Below are positions 13,217-25,437 of a stretch of DNA of 64,000 nt, in pieces (position 1 is the first letter of the stretch; every line of letters begins with the position of its first letter). The stretch is from Apostichopus japonicus (lineage: Eukaryota > Echinodermata > Holothuroidea > Aspidochirotida > Stichopodidae). The position numbers and the translations under genes are program-made. The DNA is taken from NCBI RefSeq assembly GCF_037975245.1, contig NC_092577.1:33738898-33802897 (forward strand), given 5' to 3'. Under the pieces are notes generated by a model, which did not search any database, was not told the origin of the DNA, and saw only the letters and a list, made by a program, of their open reading frames with translations.

Positions 13217-13490
13217 AGGAGTGTTAGCTTAGTGGTTAATGTCGGTGCCTTCCAATCATAAGGTTTCCGGTTCGAGTCAATCCAAGATTAATGTACAGTA
13301 TGTCATCCAGTTCAGAGTTGTTGACAATTCATAATCATGGACGGTAAATATGAATGTAAGAGACTGTCTTCGGTCAGCTTGCGGCATTGATAAGCCAATG
13401 AGGCTTCTTCGTGAGTTCCTGCTTGCAGGAGAATCTAAAATACATACATACAAACACCCGTACATACATACATACATACATACATGAACT
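13217..13490 (+). mobile_element. tRNA-derived SINE
   Basis: Starts with a tRNA-like head. An A-box-like TTAGCTTAGTGGTTAA lies at about 13223, and a B-box-like GGTTCGAGTCA lies at about 13269; together they form an RNA polymerase III type 2 promoter. A tRNA-unrelated body of about 160 bp follows, ending in an ATAC tetranucleotide tail at about 13440-13487. The anticodon arm does not fold cleanly, so a functional tRNA gene is unlikely. Confidence 0.7.
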
Positions 13491-13607
13491 GTAAGATCAG
13501 CCAATGAGCTTGACTGCTACGGAAGTTTAAAAGAATCAAAAGACCTTTGAGAAGAACAGAAAATAAGAGGCCTCCTTTTGTAGCTATTTCAAAAAATTGA
13601 TTCCATA

Positions 13608-16600
13608 TCAAACAGTTCTAACTTCAACAGCTGTGCACACCACATCAGTTCTCACTGCTAAACTTTGCTGAATATGCTCGGGTCTTTCCAGAAACAGCAA
13701 CTTTCTCAACGTGTGACTGGGAAGAGCTGTCTGCGCAATCCACCTGTTTTCCTGCTTGGCCTTTGTCGCTTTCGCCAATTCTTTGTTTATTAACGTCATG
13801 ATCGACTGCATCTCGCAGTCGGGATACTTGGACAGGATGTGCGTCAGTGCCATGATGAACCACGACCCCTTCTCCTTTGACCGTGCGCTCTTGTAGCCCG
13901 GTATCGTCGACAGCAACAGGCAGAGGTCCACCTCGTTGGGCAACATCTCCAGACTCGAACCCATGCCGGCTGTCTGTCTGGTTGGCGATTGAGGGGCCGT
14001 CTCCGTGGTAACCGCCTGCCAACTGTTGCCTTGGCAAGCTTGTACGATAAATACCTTGGGTTTGTCAATGAGAGTGGGACAGCTTTGACCTTTGAAATAT
14101 CCTGTTGGTGATTTGAGAAAAAAAAAACCCCGGTCAGCCACAATTTACTAAATGCAGGTAAAGTTGAAAGCCGTCCTTAGTGATGGACAGAGAGTAACCT
14201 ATTGTAGGTGTCCCCAGGAGAAACAAAAATACCATTGCATCCTGTTAACCAGTGGCATAGCCAAAATGAATGGGCTCCTCCACCTCACCTCACCTTCCCC
14301 GACCCCCCCCCATCTTTCACTTAAGGCAAACTATCTAAATTTAATTCAATTGTAAATAGAGCCGTACACAGACACCGGACAAAAGTTCAATATGATTGCT
14401 AGCCTATGAAATTATTTTACGAAAGGTTTTGCGGGACCAACCCCCCCCCCCCACCCCCACTCCCATCAAAGAAAGGTCTAGTATTTACATGGGCTTCTCT
14501 CTTAGATTAATAGTAGCAATGAATGAAACTTTATCATTTCTTCAGTATGTATACACAATTACAAAAAATGTATGACAGAAATTTCACTCATGGAAAAAAG
14601 GTTCTAACTTGTGTCACGTATTTGGAACTTTTTCCAGTTCTTTAACGGTCAGGAACCCCTTTCTCAAAGAGTGTATAGTGTGCAATGGGACAATTTTTGC
14701 AACGATTTTAATATACCAATTATGAACTTGAAGAAATGAAGGGAGATATGAAAAAAATGAAATAAAATACTGGTCGAGTCAGACCACCCAAACACAAGCC
14801 CGTAAAGCATGCACTAAGAATCAAGTGGATCTTTCTTCCTAGAACCGAATTTTTCCAGAATTCTCAAAATATTCTTACCAATAATCTTTGCCAACTCTAC
14901 AGGTATCCCATCCTTTCCGAGGACAATGCCCTTATTACCATGAGACAGGATGCAGCAAATGAAGGCATTATATCTGCTGTGGTCACGCCCTTGTAATTCC
15001 TTCATCTTTAGGCGAATCTCGTCTGCGGTGAGATCCCGTTCGATCTCAACTTCAAATCGCAATTTACGAAATATCCTTTTCAAATTCTCTGTACAACGAG
15101 AGAGAAGAAACAAAAAGCAGTTAGAACATCTGTGATGATTGAGCCTTTGACAATCTACTCCTAATTTAGAGTCCTGTATTCTTGTACTTGTCAGTCCAGG
15201 AAGAGAAATTGCGACAGTATGTTTAAGGTATCGCCAATTACGTCGGAAGAAAAGACCAAAATTGGCCCAGGTTTGTGGAAACAATATGCGGGGAAAATAT
15301 ACACTGTTTCTGTACTCTGGTATCATTGGCTGCCAGATTATCTTTGAATGATGCCAAATTATGTTACATATTGAAGCAAAAACTGAGCAATTTCATTAAG
15401 GAAATGAAGATTTAGTTGACGCTTTGATATGAAAATGGAAAAGCACCGTCAAGCATAGTCAAGTCGGTGGAGGGAATTTTTAGAACTTTTCTTTGCTGTT
15501 CTCAAATCCAATTCCTAGAGCTCTGACTGTCAAAGTCTGAGTCCTTGACAGTCGACTCCCAAATTAGAGTCCTGTCACTGTTCAGCCGCCCCCCTCTCCC
15601 CAAGGGCGGCGAAAGCACTTTTAATCTGGGGGGCACCGACATCAAAGGGCACTTTGCAGAAATTTGATTGGACTGATGCAGCCTTATATTTAGTACCCTT
15701 TATAACTCTTATTGTATTATCTTATTTGCGTATACAAATCACTCCATCAAAGCCCCCCCCTCCCCCCCTCATGGAAAATATGCATACTAGCACTGCAATA
15801 TCCAATGTGCAAATTGGGAAACAAGGAACAAGTTTTCTTTGAGACAAAATGAGGTGAAAACATGCTAGTTGCTAATGTAGGAATCTTCAGAATTAGAGTT
15901 TATTTCTTGTTAATATCTTAACAAGTTTTCTCCATTCGAAATAGCTTTGAGTTTGACCCACAGAAATTCATTAAAAGTTAGGGGCGTGACCAGGATTTGC
16001 AAAGTTGTATGCACGACTATCAGAGCGGAGCGCCACCATCGGTTGGCGCTGAGCGAACAATAAAAATTTGGTTTTACAAACCCCTCAGATGGCCGAAAAC
16101 AGCACTTCCCGAGTGTTCATTCTGGTTCCCTGGCCTCCTGCTAACTTGAGACACCTCAATTTTTGTGTAGAAAAAGGGCACATTTTTAACCTGAGGAAAA
16201 GTGGGGGGCACATGCCCCCTGTGCCCCCCGGTTCCGCCGCCCTTGCCCCTCCCCTACCGTTTACCTCTGGGTATATATATATATACTCACTGACATCTTC
16301 TTCCGTGCCCTCTCTGTTCGATGGCTCAGTTTGCCCTGGCTTGCGATCGAAATGCTCATTGGACAGGATCAAACAGATGCCCTTGGGGTTGGCGTCCATC
16401 CGGTAGCATGATATTTTTAACTTTGACTGCTGGTGAGTCTGGTATTCGTGTTGATGTGTGAACCATTCTGTGGGATCCTCTTCCGCATTGCTAAAGGTGT
16501 TGACTTTGGAAAACACAAAGCAAAAGAACAATGGAAAGACCTCAAAGGAAAACAATACACAGAAGAATAACAATAGAGACATTCTTCTACAATGTAAATG

Positions 16601-19600
16601 ATGGGTTTGGCTTCTGGAGCAGATTCAAGAGCACCGTTAAACAAACTTTGAGTGTTGAAAACACAAAGAAAAACAATAGAAAGACCTCAAAGGAAAACAA
16701 CATATAGAAGAATAACAATAGAGACATTCTTCTATAATGGAAATGATGGGTTTGGCTTCTGGAGTAGGTTCAAGAGCACCGTTACCCAAAATTTGAGTGT
16801 TGGAAACACAAAGGAAAACAATAGAAATACCTCAAAGGAAAACGATACAAAGAAGAATAACAATAGAGACATTCTTCTATAATGTAAATGATGGGTTTGG
16901 CTTCTGGAGTAGGTTCAACAGCACCGTTACCCAAAATTTGAGTATTGGAAACACAAAGGAAAACAATAGAAATACCTCAAAGGAAAACAATACAAAGAAG
17001 AATAACAATAGCGACATTCTTCTATAATGTAAATGATGGGTTTGGCTTCTGAAGTAGGTTCAAGAGCATGGTTACCCAAACTTTCAGTGTTGGAAACACA
17101 AAGGAAAACAATAGAAAGACCTCAAAGGAAAATAATACAAAGAAGAATAACAATAGAAACATTCTTCTATAATGTAAATGATGGGTTTGGCTTCTGAAGT
17201 AGGTTCAAGAGCATGGTTACCCAAACTTTCAGTGTTGGAAACACAAAGGAAAACAATAGAAAGACCTCAAAGGAAAACAATACAAAGAAGAATAACAATA
17301 GAGACATTCTTCTATAATGGAAATGATGGGTTTGGCTTCTGGAGTAGGTTCAACAGCACCGTTACCCAAAATTTGAGTATTGGAAACACAAAGGAAAACA
17401 ATAGAAATACCTCAAAGGAAAACACTACAAAGAAGAATAACAATAGCGACATTCTTCTATAATGTAAATGATGGGTTTGGCTTCTGAAGTAGGTTCAAGA
17501 GCATGGTTACCCAAAATTTGAGTGTTGGAAACACAAAGGAAAACAATAGAAATACCTCAAAGGAAAACAATACAAAGAAGAATAACAATAGAGACATTCT
17601 TCTATAATGTAAAGTAGATTCAAGAGCACGCTTAGCACGGTTATCCAAACTTTGAGTGTTTGACCTCCTTCCTGGGATTTCTGACCCTTCACTGAAGTTT
17701 ATTAAATTTTAGAAATGAAATATAACTCATGAATTAAAAGGAAAAAAAATAAAAAATTAGACTAATATATGTATTGCTGAATGCTATAAAAAAAATTGAA
17801 ATTAACATCGCCTCTTACCGATGGCCCTGTATTGAGTTGATTGACACCCTTGGAGTTTATCATGCCTTTCCTCATGGATTAATATACCTCAAAGCTACTT
17901 CTTAAATTTGTATATTCTTACATATTTTTTATATATATTCACATATTTTCATAACTTTCTTACTCATATTTATTAAAGAGCAAGAGGAACGATTTAATTT
18001 TCCATGCGTAATAATATTTAAAACATTGGTTAAATAAATGATTTGAATCATTTTTTATCAAACCATTGGGATAAATGTTGATTACCTTGGAGGACACCTA
18101 AATCTAGATTAAATTAGAGGATTTCAACATTCTGTAAAGCTTATATCAAAGTTTGTACCAGATTGTCACCTTTTTTGTAATATAGATCTTTAAACAAGCA
18201 ACAACAACCATAAAAATAAGACAGCGTTTTTAATGTACCATATATCTAGAACATCTATTCGAAGGCACAAATTTCGGAAACTTATATTTAAAATCAACAT
18301 TAAACGCGTGGGACTTAGATAAACATTGAGCAATTTTTTTTTAAAAGGTACACCTACTATGGGGGTGGGGGGTGGAGGTTTGTTTGGAACCATAGGAGTA
18401 AAAGAAGAATTTGTACCAAACTTGCAATAAGAAAATAATGTTTGTTCTCGAATCGGCAACCTGTGCACAACTCTGAGATATATGGGTGACGTGGACAGGT
18501 ATCTTAATTTTTATAGGATTTTTATATTTTCAGATAGAAAGAGAGAAAAAAAGAACCAAATGAATCTGACACACTCTCTTTTCAAATAAATATCTAATAA
18601 AAGTGCCTCTTTTATACCAAAGGTGGACCAAATGCACCCCTTCTTTAAAGGCCCAGCCCTGAGCTGGTAGCAATTCTAAGCCCCAATCCACTCCTGTAAC
18701 CGGTACTGTAACATAAACTATGACAGCTCATAGAACAAAGAGGGTTAGCTGTCTGGTATCAGGTAACTTGGTTTAATTGTAAAGAACCCTCGCACTCTAA
18801 AAAACTCCCCCCCGCCCCAAACAATTGATAGGAAGGCAACCTTGATGGTTGAAGTCAGGCTTCGTATAAAGTGGTGTTATTTTTTATTTTACCTGGTGGA
18901 AAGTCGCTGCTCTTTAACTGCCTCATGTTTTGATCAGCTTCCATTGGTTCTGGAGAATCTTTACCATCTTTTACACGGTCTGCATCATCGGTCTTACCGA
19001 CCTCTAACTTTTGCATTGTGGATTCTGGTTGAGAAATAGCTGTGTAAAAATTAAAGAAATTTGAGGTAATTAACTAACCTAAAAAGTAACAATGGTGCAA
19101 ACAGAGGTAATGAAGGTACATTTACCTCTGAGGGGTGGGTGAGGTGTGGAAGGGCAGGGGCATAGGGGAGAAGGTATCACAGGGGGATGTATCACAACTG
19201 ATTGAGTTGAATAACATTTCTTCAAAAAAAAAAACATAAATTGCAAAATTTTTGTATTATTGTCATCGGCATGTGTTTTACACCTTGTGAAGTCCCATTC
19301 CTAATGCCATATACTACTGTACACAATGTATAAAATGTGAAATATATAATATAAACGATTGAGAATGTTCACAATTACTCACGGCTAGAGAGCATAGATG
19401 GGGTCACCAGAGGTCTACGTTTGGGTCTCTTTGAATCTGTTGAGAAAGGTTTTTCTTTTAAGGGTAAGAAAAGAAACAGACAACATATATTTATTTTGAA
19501 TTATAAAACAATTCAGCATTTAAAAAGCAGCAGAACTTAATTAATCATTAATCTTCATGGGCTATGCTAAATGGTCAAGTAGAACATTTGACACCTGGAA

Positions 19601-22600
19601 TTTAAAACAATGTATGTAGCTATTCAAACAGAGACATAACAATAAACCAGTTCATGAGGTTCATTGAACCAGTGCATCTCTCCCCCAACCTCCTCCCCCC
19701 CCCCCCCTCAATGTCAAGATGCCAAAAAGTGTCGGTTTTGACATTTCGGTCCAACAGACTAGTTTATTCTTCAGTATTTGTCAACATACCTATACAATAG
19801 AATATCTTATTAAAATGACTAGTACTGTTCTGTTTTCTTGTTTTATTTAGTTGACAAATAACTGTCCAATTTCAATACGAAATCTATAATGGTACCTTTT
19901 CTTTATTACATTTGCACTACCCAGATTTATCATGGTTCCCTTTTCTTTGTTTACGATTTTTCGGCAATCCATCAAGTGTAGTTTCGATGTAGTAACATGG
20001 TGAGAAGAGAACCCACAGCCCTCACTTCCCGAAAGTCGCAGACCGTCGGTATCTTCCACTATTATGCGAGGGGTGTTTTGCATTCGTGTAGAATCTAAAG
20101 CAGCAGTTTGTTTTGTCGTTCTCAAATTATTTTTGAGGACGACACTGCACATCCCTGACATATATTAATTTAGCGAATTAATATTATTTATATTATTATT
20201 GATCCCTAACCTATGCCTACCACCAGGGTTGTCACCACGCCGGGCGGCGCCGGGCGGTGCTACCCAGCTCTCAAAATTTCCGCCCGGTACTCAAGGTCAA
20301 TTTCAGCCTTACCGCCCGGCACAAATTAGCCTACAGTACCGCCAATAAGTAACTTGGTAAAGATAAGCGCGATTCAGTGCAAAACGCAGCTTAACTGTAA
20401 TTAACCCCGCGGAACACTGTCACAAATTACCCGGCTCTAAAAATGGTCTGATGACAACCCTGCCTACCACATATGCCCAGGGATGTGCCCAGGACTTCCA
20501 GAGTGCCGGGTATACTGATTGCCGTCCTGGGGGAGGGGTCTAAATTTTTGAAGGTGCTCAGATGCCAAATGCTGGCACTTGTGTAACTATTTAAGCACAT
20601 ACACAAGTACTAGTTTTGCTAACAATTTCCATTTTGTCATTTTTTTTTTAAGTGAAATATATTTCGTACCTGATAAAATTTATTAGTTTGTTTCAAAGAG
20701 ATTTTACAAAGGACCTATTGAGAGCCGCAAGTAATGTTTCTCACATGCGTAACTGATGCATTATTAGTCTGTATGATTTTGGTATAGGCTAGGCCCAATT
20801 TATGTTGAATATATTGTTAGGAATGTCGGGATTTTAGATGAAAATAGTGCTGGGCGGGATTCTCGATTTTATGACAGTGCTGGGCGGTAATATGTAGTGC
20901 TGGGCGGGGCCACCCAGCATGGGCACATCACTGTATGCCTATGCAAAGACCACACGTACCTGATTTATCGGATTCGACCGGTGAGTCCGCCTTACTGGTA
21001 GGAATACTATCATATGATCCATAGAATTTCTTAAGATCAATGCTGCCCTCTTTGGAGATGGCTCTGATTGTCAGCAGTTTATTACTCTCCTCGAATGTCA
21101 TGGCCAAGACAGGCTGTCCCTGCTTTATCCTCTCCTCTGCAAAATAAAATCATTAACGTCAATGTAGTCTTAAGGTGGTAATGAGGTAAGGGGGGGGGCA
21201 GGGAGGGGTATGCATGGGGTAAGGGATGGTGGTGGATGAGGAAAGGTGGGAGAAAGGGAGGGTGGATGATATTAGGTGAGGGAAGGGAGGGGAGTGGATG
21301 AGGTAAGGGATGGTGGTGGATGATGAAAGGTGGAGGAAAGGAAGGGTGGATGATATTAGGGGAGGGGAGGGAGGGGAGGGAAAGGAGTGGGTGGATGAGG
21401 TCAGGGGGAGGAGAAGGGGGGAGGTGGATAGATAAGGTTAGGGGAAGATGAGGTTGGCAGGACTGTTTGATTTGGGCTAAGCCCCACAAAATGTGTCAAT
21501 ACAGAATACAACAAAAACATTTTGCTGTCAAAACTGGCAACAGGACCAGGGTTAAAGAGAATGACATTTAGAGAAACTGATGGGAAGCTGGCCAGAGCCT
21601 GGCTGGCCAAAGCCTGGCTGTCCAGAGCCTGGCTGGCCAGAGCCTGGCTGGCCAGAGCCTGGATGGCCAGAGCCTGGATGGCCAGAGCCTGGCTGGTCAG
21701 GCTGGCCAGAGCCTAGCTGGCCAGAGCCTTGCTGGCCAGAGCCTTGCTGGCCAGAGCCTAGCTGGCCACAGCGTAGCTGGCCACAGGCTAGCTGGCCTGG
21801 TGGCTTGAAAAAGAGATAGATTGAGATATATTACAGCACTTTATAAAGCTCTTTGGAGATCTGTTAACAGGATACATGGATACAGGATGTCACAGTTACA
21901 TTTAAAGGCTTAAAGCCCCTTAGCCTAGATACATTAAAAAGCTGAAAGGCTTCATTAGCCTATAGATACATTAAAAGGCTTTAAAGCCTCATTAGCCTAT
22001 AAATTTGACCTTGACTGTCTGAGGGATTTTTTTTTTTTTTTTTGTGTTAAATAAGCACAAAATCAGAACGAGGCATATTTTTGTGGCCATAATGTGGGCT
22101 TTTTCGCATAAATCGAGCAAATGAAAAAATTCCAAAGCAAGACCGTCAGTTTCTTGCTAGAACTGTTTTCATCCAGTGCCCTATAAAGATCATTTTAGGA
22201 CTGCTACAAGCGAAAAGGATAACATTTGACATGAAAGCCAATCAAGAGTTATATATATCTACTCACTTTCATATTCTTCAATATAGTTCTTGACTTTTTT
22301 ATTCTTCAAAACCTGTTCTGAAAAATCTTTCAGTAGACCGATGTTATCGAGTGCGATTTCGTCTTCGTCTTCTAGCAGCTTGAAGAAATCCAAAAGGTTG
22401 TCAATTTCGTCCAGCTCCTGTCCAGATGCCACACTTCGAATTGAACAGTAATCCTTTAGGTCGGTTAGTTTCTTCTTTGGTAACTGTTGAATTACGGAGT
22501 GCAAAAGACACCTGCCAAAATAAGGAACCATGGAACGAATTCAAAAATGGTAATTTCCCTTTTTCTTTTAGGAACGTAATTTATTTTATCTTTACAATTA

Positions 22601-22841
22601 TATTTCAAAATGGGAAGGATTGCTAGTCATTGTAAACTTCTTTCTATTTTCTCTGCCTTTTATCTTTAAACCAAAAACTTCCATTTAGGGAGAACATTTA
22701 TGTATATCTTGCACTACCTGAATTTGATTGTATAAAAATATTCAAAAAGTCAGAAGACTACATTCTGTTTCTTTGTAGTCAACTGAAAAATATCCACTCA
22801 AACAAAATGCTGTGTCGCCAAAAAAAAAGAAAAAAAAAAGG

Positions 22842-22877
<36 letters not shown>

Positions 22878-22926
22878 GAAAAGTCGTAATATATATACAT
22901 ATGTATATATATATATATATATATGT

Positions 22927-22973
<47 letters not shown>

Positions 22974-23687
22974 TATATATATATATGGAGGAGAAAAAAT
23001 TAATGAGAAAATGTATACAGGTAGGATTTATGTGAGTCTGCACCTCCTTGCAATTGGGGTCTCCTAGCCATCCACTACAAAGTGAATTACGGTAAAAAAA
23101 AAAATTTTAAATGGTCATTTCTCACAGGTTATTTATGGTACAGATATCCAGACTGAGCTGATAGCATTTGACCTTTTTATTTAGTTATGTACCCAAACTC
23201 CTCCTCATGTCGACCAACCTTACCGAAAAGGATCCAAATAAGAAAATCCATCATCTGTGGGCCAGTTGATCGCCGTTCCCTCGAAGACTTCTCTCTTTGG
23301 CTTCACCATGCCAATCCTATGCAACAGTTCTGCAACCAAGCCAACGTTTGTCTTATCGAGTGTTCCATACGTCGACATGTCACTGAGTATATCTGTTGCG
23401 CTTTTCGCATTCTCAAGCACAGCTTGATCCGTCACTTTATCGTGGCACAAAAACTTAACATCTTCCAGTCTTAGGTTTGGGATTCTGTTTCCGACATCCA
23501 TGATGATGCTCGCAAATTTTTCTTGCGACACCGAGGGCTGTGAATCACTTCCATCTTTGACATCATTTAGTTGTTTGCTATCTTCGGAAGGCCGGACTTT
23601 GGGGCTTGGTTTTGCCGTCCCCCGAGCGATGGCTAATGACAGGTCCAAAGGCTTGATGTCTATCGGCAAGTTAGACGAGGGGTTCAT
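13608..23687 (-). CDS. CASP8: Caspase-8-like initiator caspase with tandem death-effector domains, 8 coding exons
   Basis: Minus-strand exons 23224-23687, 22267-22511, 20960-21136, 19383-19436, 18893-19039, 16291-16503, 14879-15088 and 13608-14101 join in phase to 667 residues; human caspase-8 has about 479. An acceptor precedes the first Met, so a non-coding 5' exon is expected. Residues about 55-140 ([20 protein letters not shown]) and 155-235 ([21 protein letters not shown]) look like two DEDs. A long linker has a basic KRPKRRP stretch. The caspase domain starts near [14 protein letters not shown], with His483 in [10 protein letters not shown] and Cys526 in QACQG, the caspase-8/10 form. 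The small subunit has [18 protein letters not shown]. Such enzymes are activated on FADD-type platforms and cleave after Asp. Oddities: neither DED shows a clear RxDL, and the linker after the Cys has no Asp. A CASP10/CFLAR-like role is an alternative; the intact dyad argues for a protease. Confidence 0.88.
15601..16245. mobile_element. Probable MITE in a caspase intron
   Basis: The left end CAAGGGCGGCGAAAG is matched by the reverse complement of the right end, CAAGGGCGGCGGAAC. Just inside each end there is a GGGGGGCAC-type run in inverted orientation. The interior carries AGGGGCGTGACCAGGATTTG, of a type often seen in such relicts, which may be a second nested piece. No transposase. It ends 45 bp before the exon at 16291-16503. 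The target-site duplication is unclear. Confidence 0.5.
16504..17665. repeat. Tandem array, about 145-bp unit, about 8 copies
   Basis: Units contain GTGTTGGAAACACAAAGG, CCTCAAAGGAAAACAATAC and GATGGGTTTGGCTTCTG in fixed order. The GTGTTGG/GTATTGG landmark recurs at about 16647, 16798, 16942, 17087, 17231, 17376 and 17522. The array fills the caspase intron right up to the splice acceptor of exon 16291-16503, and the exon-proximal unit merges with the acceptor. Open frames here are repeat artefacts. Confidence 0.93.
20224..20462. mobile_element. Non-autonomous hAT-type element (239 bp)
   Basis: Terminal inverted repeats CAGGGTTGTCA and TGACAACCCTG, flanked by a perfect 8-bp target-site duplication CCTACCAC at 20216-20223 and 20463-20470. 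The GC-rich interior has CCGGGCGGTGCTACCCAGC and no ORF. Eight-bp duplications and CAGGG ends are hallmarks of hAT elements. Located in the second coding intron of the caspase gene. Confidence 0.88.
20478..20933. mobile_element. Second non-autonomous hAT-like element (456 bp)
   Basis: Left end CAGGGATGTGCCCA; the reverse complement of the right end is CAGTGATGTGCCCA (13 of 14). TATGCC occurs directly outside both ends and may be the remains of a target-site duplication. Internal GGGCGGGGCCACCCAGC resembles GGGCGGTGCTACCCAGC of the element 15 bp to the left, so the two are probably related families. No coding capacity. Confidence 0.75.
21590..21800. repeat. 15-bp minisatellite in a caspase intron
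   Basis: About fourteen units of GGCCAGAGCCTGGCT with point variants towards the right end. The unit length is a multiple of three, so a long frame (Pro-Glu-Pro-Gly-Trp) stays open, but nothing supports its translation. Confidence 0.92.
22842..22987. repeat. AT dinucleotide microsatellite
   Basis: Alternating AT/TA tract with occasional C/G interruptions, in the first coding intron of the caspase gene. It produces Ile-Tyr open frames on both strands that are artefacts. Confidence 0.95.
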
Positions 23688-25154
23688 CTTGAATCAGTCT
23701 GTCATCATCCTACAAAACTAAAAATTAAGAAAGAGTAAAAACAAGGTTTTATTTTTTTTTCATGTTTCCAGTTTCACAAATATTTTTAACATATTTCTTT
23801 ATTATACTGTGGCTTCAACAACTCAAATAATTTAAGAAAGTAAGACAGACTTTCATGAATTTATGTTATGTCATTATTTGGATCAGAAAGGTGATTTCAT
23901 GAGCATGGCAATTTAGCTCAATTTACAGTCATATTGCCAATATTGGGTCAGGAGCCAGGAATATAACTTACTACTCCACTTTTTCAAAAATTACACTATC
24001 ATAAAAAAAACTTGAGAATGGCTGTGATCTAGCAACCTTGCATAGTTCATTCCTACTGACCTTCAATATTTCACAAAAGTAGGAAGATTTACAATGTTCC
24101 ATCCCCAAGGAGATAAGGGATATTTAGCAACTTTAGACAAGACAGCCATATAGAAAAGTAAACAGTGATTTTTTTTCTTCTTCACAGAACTCAAGGTTAA
24201 AACAGAGGACATACAGGTAAATACAGAACTAGCACTTGGCAGTTGGTAACATGCATATTTTTGCAACAACAAACTGTTGCCACAACAATTATATAGGCTG
24301 TACATCATCATGTAAAGAAATGTTGTGCACTAACTTAAGCAGTTCAGAAAACATTTGCAGAAGTAATTATATTTCGTTTATTTCAGGGAAAACGTAATGG
24401 GATTTTCTCCATGTTCCTAAGTCAGTGACCCTTGAGAATGAAAACGGGAATTCATACATTTAGTAGTTATGGTACTAGTACTAGCCGAGGCCTAGTTATC
24501 TTCATTGCCACTTAATAATTACAAACACTTAGAAATTACAAAGAGCAAACACTCAGTCCTTAATGTAGGTTATAACCTTCATGTAAATGTCAGTGAGTAA
24601 GAACCAAAGTTGAAGAGTATTGCTTAATAACATTTACAACACAGTAAAAGTGAGGCTTAACTTAGGCTAACTTGTACTAGTTGTACTGTACTGTAGCATT
24701 AATCTAGTCTAGGTAGCCTAAGCCTACAGCCTAACGTGAGGTAATATTTATTTAGGTTACCTCAGTTTGGTAGACAATTGTGTAGCATGTAACTCGTTCC
24801 GTGATTCGGTAGATGTAAAGATTAAATGTTGAGGTTCAGCAACCTCAGTCCCAGATATCATTATCATTCGTGCATTTATCTTTGATTGACGAATCATTCA
24901 CAAAGACCTTGTATAAGAAATTCTAAAGTTCGGAAAGTACAAACGCGTTAACGTGTTTGAGTCACTATTACTATATACCATCAACACAACTGGAAAACAA
25001 AAGGGAATTCCCTCTTCTCCATCTTAGTCATAGTTGCTTACGCAATCCCCCCAAAAATTGTGTGGGGACTTTTATCAGCTATATTTGTATGAATACCGTA
25101 ACACTTGCCACGACACTTGCCCCACACCTCTTATCGTTTGGATTTGTGACCTCC
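23688..25154. other. 5' region of the caspase gene
   Basis: The first coding exon starts at an acceptor at about 23719 on the minus strand, so non-coding 5' exon(s) and the promoter should lie here or further right. No exon or promoter element can be pinned down. The rest is unremarkable AT-rich sequence. Confidence 0.4.
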
Positions 25155-25437
25155 TAAAGGGTGTGAAGATTCGCGCAAAAGAAACGTCTAATGCCGGTAA
25201 TCTGACCTAGTTTCGAATGAGGTGTAACAGAAGTTAAACACTACCATCGATCCCAGAAAATACACACACAGCTTGCTACCGTCGGTAATTAGACACTATA
25301 GTGTTAAGTCAGTACATACAGCTGCGGTCAATACTCACAGCACAGTGTACAAACGATACAGCGATGAATATCTCAGGTCCAGCTAAAGATAACAAGGTAT
25401 CGCGTTTCCTTATGGGGCACGTCTTCAATGCCTTTAA
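25155..25437. mobile_element. MITE, copy 2 of the family at 2016-2365
   Basis: Same ends (TAAAGGGTGTGAAG and CTTCAATGCCTTTAA) and same body landmarks as copy 1, such as GCCGGTAATCTGACCTAG and CCATCGATCCCAGAAAATAC. A run present near the right end of copy 1 is missing here. No coding capacity. The two copies in 64 kb imply a family with many members in this genome. Confidence 0.75.

Noticed and set aside
13201-13290. Functional tRNA gene
   Set aside because: A and B boxes are present, but the anticodon arm and acceptor stem do not pair well and the sequence continues into a SINE body with an ATAC tail.
16504-17665. CRISPR-like regular repeats
   Set aside because: The whole 145-bp unit is repeated, with no unique spacers between short repeats, and the context is a eukaryotic intron.
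22798-23067. Ile/Tyr-rich frames on both strands
   Set aside because: Produced by the AT microsatellite.
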